Assembly: GCA_963575745.1 (NCBI GenBank)
Contig: CAUYUJ010001736.1
Coordinates: forward strand, 568,002-600,501
Direction of reading: 5' to 3'
Origin: Prorocentrum cordatum
Taxonomy: Eukaryota > Sar > Dinophyceae > Prorocentrales > Prorocentraceae
Length of the DNA: 32,500 nucleotides
The translations under genes were made by a program, and so were the position numbers. Below are positions 30,031 through 32,500 of the stretch, piece after piece. How positions within the stretch are numbered: position 1 is the first letter of the stretch; each line of letters opens with the position of its first letter. The notes below the pieces were generated by a model. The model had not been told where the DNA came from. It ran no database searches and saw only the letters and a list, made by a program, of their open reading frames with translations.

Positions 30031-30635
30031 ACAGTGGTGGGGACAGTGGTGGTGGGGACAGTGGTGAGGGGACAGCGGGACAGTGGTGGGGACAGTGTGA
30101 CAGTGGTGGGTACGGTAGTGGTGGGGACAGTGGTGAGGACAATGGTGGGAACAGTGGGGACAGTGGGACATTGGTGGGGACGGTGGTGGTGGGGACAGTG
30201 GTGTGGGGACAGTGGGAATGTGGTGGAAACAGTGGGACAGTGGATGGTGCAGTGGTGGTGGGGACAGTGGTGAAGGCGGTGGCGAGGACGGCGGTGGGAC
30301 AATGGGACAGAGGTACAGTGGGGACAGTGGTGGGGACAGTGGGGACAGTGGTGGGAACAGTGGGACAGCTCAGTGGGACAGCGGAGGAGTCAGTGGGACA
30401 GTGGGGACAGTGGGGATAGTCGGGCAGTGGTTGGGGCCGTGGAGAAAGTGGGGAGAGTGGAACCGTGGTGGGAACAGTGGTGGGGACAGTGGGGACAGTG
30501 CGACAGTGGTGGGGGCACTGGTGGGGACAGTAGGGACGGTGGTGGAACCAGTGGGGACAGTGGTGGTGAGGACAGTGGTGCTGGGAACAACAGTGGGGGA
30601 TGTGGTGCGGACGGTGGTAGGGACCGGGAGTCGTT
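30028..30635 (+). repeat. GGGGACAGTGGT minisatellite
   Basis: Units of 9, 12, 15 and 18 bp (GGGACAGTG, GGGGACAGTGGTG and variants) repeat for about 600 bp. The strand is G-rich with regular GGGG runs and so could form G-quadruplexes. The Gly/Thr/Val translations are periodic and not regarded as a protein. Confidence 0.95.
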
Positions 30636-30639
30636 TGCT

Positions 30640-30760
30640 GTGAGTGGGGGGGGGGGAGGGGTTCGAACCGGTAGTGACCCCCCTCCGGTTTTCGAGGGGG
30701 GGGGGGGGGGGTTCGAACCGGTAGTGACCCCCCCCGGTTTTCGAGGGGGGGGGGGGGGGG
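30640..30760 (-). repeat. Right arm: two inverted units of the left-arm repeat
   Basis: GGGGTTCGAACCGGTAGTGA, a C run, then CGGTTTTCGAGGGG occurs twice (about 30659 and 30709). It is the reverse complement of the left-arm unit. Together the arms enclose the GGGGACAGTGGT array. G runs of up to about 20 follow each unit. Confidence 0.9.
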
Positions 30761-30900
30761 GGGGGTTAGGGGAGGGGGGGATTTTGCCGGGCGAGGGGAG
30801 GGGGGAAGGGGGGGGGTCAGCAGGGGGGGGATTTTCGGAGGGGGGGGGGGATTCCCAGGTTCCGGAGGGAGAGGCGGGGGAATATTCTACAGTAAAACGG
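30761..30900. repeat. G-rich low-complexity spacer
   Basis: Long G runs with GATTTT steps (three times) and GGAGG units. No other feature is seen. Confidence 0.8.
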
Positions 30901-30914
30901 CGGTGGATCACGCT

Positions 30915-31225
30915 CTCTCGATGATGGGGATGCTGCTGATGATGAGGATGTTGATGATGATTGTGATGGTGATGGTGATGCTGATAATGATGATGCTGCT
31001 GCTGCTGATGATGATGAGGATGATGAGGATGACGGTGATGGTAATGATGATGGGGCGGAGGGGGAGGAGGAGGAGGAGGAGGAGGAGGAGGAGGAGGAGG
31101 AGGAGGAGGAGGAGGAGGAGGAGGAGGTGGAGGAGGAGGAGGAGGACGAGGAGGACGGGGAAGAAGAGGACGAGGAGGACGAGAAAAGGAGGAAGAGGAG
31201 GAGGAGGAGGAGGAGGAGGATCGTC
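30915..31225 (+). repeat. GAT tract followed by GAG tract
   Basis: Imperfect GAT/GCT units at 30920-31050, then almost perfect GAG from about 31060 to 31220 with GAC and GGA interruptions. Frames give poly-Arg, poly-Glu or poly-Gly. Confidence 0.95.
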
Positions 31226-31231
31226 CAGGAC

Positions 31232-31263
31232 TGATCTTTTTTGTTTTTCCTATCTCATTGCAG
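31232..31263 (+). promoter_or_regulatory. Possible 3' splice site
   Basis: TGATCTTTTTTGTTTTTCC followed by TATCTCATTGCAG is a strong polypyrimidine-tract and AG arrangement. It sits between two triplet tracts, immediately before a non-repetitive stretch (31264-31310) that opens into an acidic frame. Confidence 0.35.
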
Positions 31264-31454
31264 CCTTTGCTAGCGGTGACGATAGTAGATCAGCCAACGG
31301 GAGCCAACGAGGAGTACGAGGCCGACGACGAGGAGGACGACGAGGACGAGAAGGACGGGGAGGACGAGGAGGACGAGAAGGACGAGGAGGACGAGGAGGA
31401 CGAGGAGGAGGAGGAGAAAGAGGAGGAGGAAGAGGAGGAGGGAAAGGATGACAC

Positions 31455-31506
<52 letters not shown>

Positions 31507-31812
31507 ATTGATGATGACGGTGGTGGTGGGGATGATGATGATGGTGGTGGTTGTGATGATGATGCTGCTGCTGTTGATGATGATGATGATGAGGATCATG
31601 ATGATGACGAGTCTGATGGTTGCGATTATTCTTATGCTGATGATGGTGAGGATGCCGATGATCACAATGATGACGCTGATGATGATGGTGATGATGATGA
31701 TGATGCTGATGCTGACGATGATGAGGGTGATGCTTATGGTGATGGTGATTGTGAAGATGCTGCTGATGTGACGCTGCTGATGATGAGGATGATGAGGAGG
31801 ATCATGTGCTGA
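31264..31812 (+). CDS. Possible acidic low-complexity exon
   Basis: Following the possible splice acceptor, a frame reads LLAVTIVDQPTGANEEYEAD, then about 160 residues of Glu, Asp and Lys, ending at 31812. Only the first twenty residues are not repetitive. Acidic tails of this kind occur in nuclear and chromatin proteins, but an accidental frame through GAG/GAT repeats gives the same picture, and the repeats continue unchanged after the stop. I consider a real exon less likely than not. Confidence 0.15.
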
Positions 31813-32313
31813 TAATGATGGCGATGATTATGCTGCTGCTGATGATGCTGTTGATGATAATGGCACGAACGACGTCGATGCTGATGCTGCTGATAATGAT
31901 AATGCTCATGGAGATGCTGTTGCTTATGATGATGATGGTGATGATGATTATGATAATGAGGATGCTGATGATGCTGATGATAATGATGATGGTGGTGGTG
32001 GTTGTGGTGGTGATTGCGATGATGCTGATGATGATGATTGCGATGATGCTGATGCTGATGCTGATGCTGATGGTGGTGATGATGAAGACGATGATGCTGA
32101 TGATGATGATGGTGATGATGATGATGCTGCAGATGATGCCGATGATAATGCTGAGTATCACGATGCTACTGCTGCTGTTGATGCTGATGATAATGACGGT
32201 GATGTTGATGATGCTGGTTCTGGTGATGATGAGGCTGATGCTGATTGCGATGATGATGATGAGGATGATGCTGATGACGATGCTGCTGCTGCTGATGATG
32301 ACCATGCTGATAT

Positions 32314-32349
<36 letters not shown>

Positions 32350-32500
32350 GGATCATGATGGCGATGATCAGGATATCAGGATGATGATGATGATGCTGCT
32401 GATGAGGATGATGATCAGAAGTATGATGATGCTGATGATGATGATGCTGTTGATGGTGCTGATGCTGCTGATGATGATGATGATGACGCTGATGATGATG
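31330..32500 (+). repeat. GAC/GAG/GAT trinucleotide tracts to the window end
   Basis: GAGGAC units to 31440, GAT to 31510, then mixed GAT, GCT, GGT and AAT triplets to the end, still in phase over long distances. The window ends inside the tract. Confidence 0.95.

Overview
The window looks like nuclear DNA of a dinoflagellate. The strongest evidence is at 4641-4662 on the minus strand. There, 21 of 22 bases match the conserved dinoflagellate spliced leader (DinoSL), exactly at the 5' end of a degraded retroelement. High GC, very few recognisable exons, many minisatellites and trinucleotide tracts, and no bacterial-style operons fit the same view.

Layout. 1-590: a short direct repeat and the last exon of an SF1-type helicase gene (minus strand). 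587-1490: an 89-bp minisatellite that abuts this exon, then GAT/GAG microsatellites. 1500-11506: two degraded non-LTR retrotransposons of one family lie head to tail on the minus strand. Element A (about 4707-11506) is nearly complete: zinc-ribbon/coiled-coil N-terminal protein, EEP endonuclease, reverse transcriptase, RNase H and a Cys-rich tail. Element B (about 1500-4662) has the N-terminal part and endonuclease, and stops at the start of the reverse transcriptase. Both are broken by stops and frameshifts, but the RNase H part of A is one open frame of 573 codons from its first Met.

11.6-28.4 kb has no gene I can recognise. It holds repeats: a diverged, inverted-orientation array of the same 89-bp family (15.24-17.26 kb), 8-bp, 123-bp and 72-bp repeats, and a two-copy unit of about 720 bp with internal subrepeats (19.9-21.35 kb). 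Three reading-frame pieces on the minus strand at 28.2-28.9 kb look protein-like and may be exons of an unknown gene. From 29.1 kb to the end almost everything is simple sequence: about 87 uninterrupted ATG units, a GGGGACAGTGGT-type array flanked by inverted arms, and GAG/GAT/GAC tracts that would encode acidic runs.

I see no cellular pathway or operon. The recognisable biology is mobile-element biology: a retroelement whose mRNA was apparently trans-spliced, reverse transcribed with its leader, and inserted beside a TCC tract. A minisatellite family at two or more sites also seems able to expand next to exons. All readings come from inspection by eye; no database search or alignment was run.
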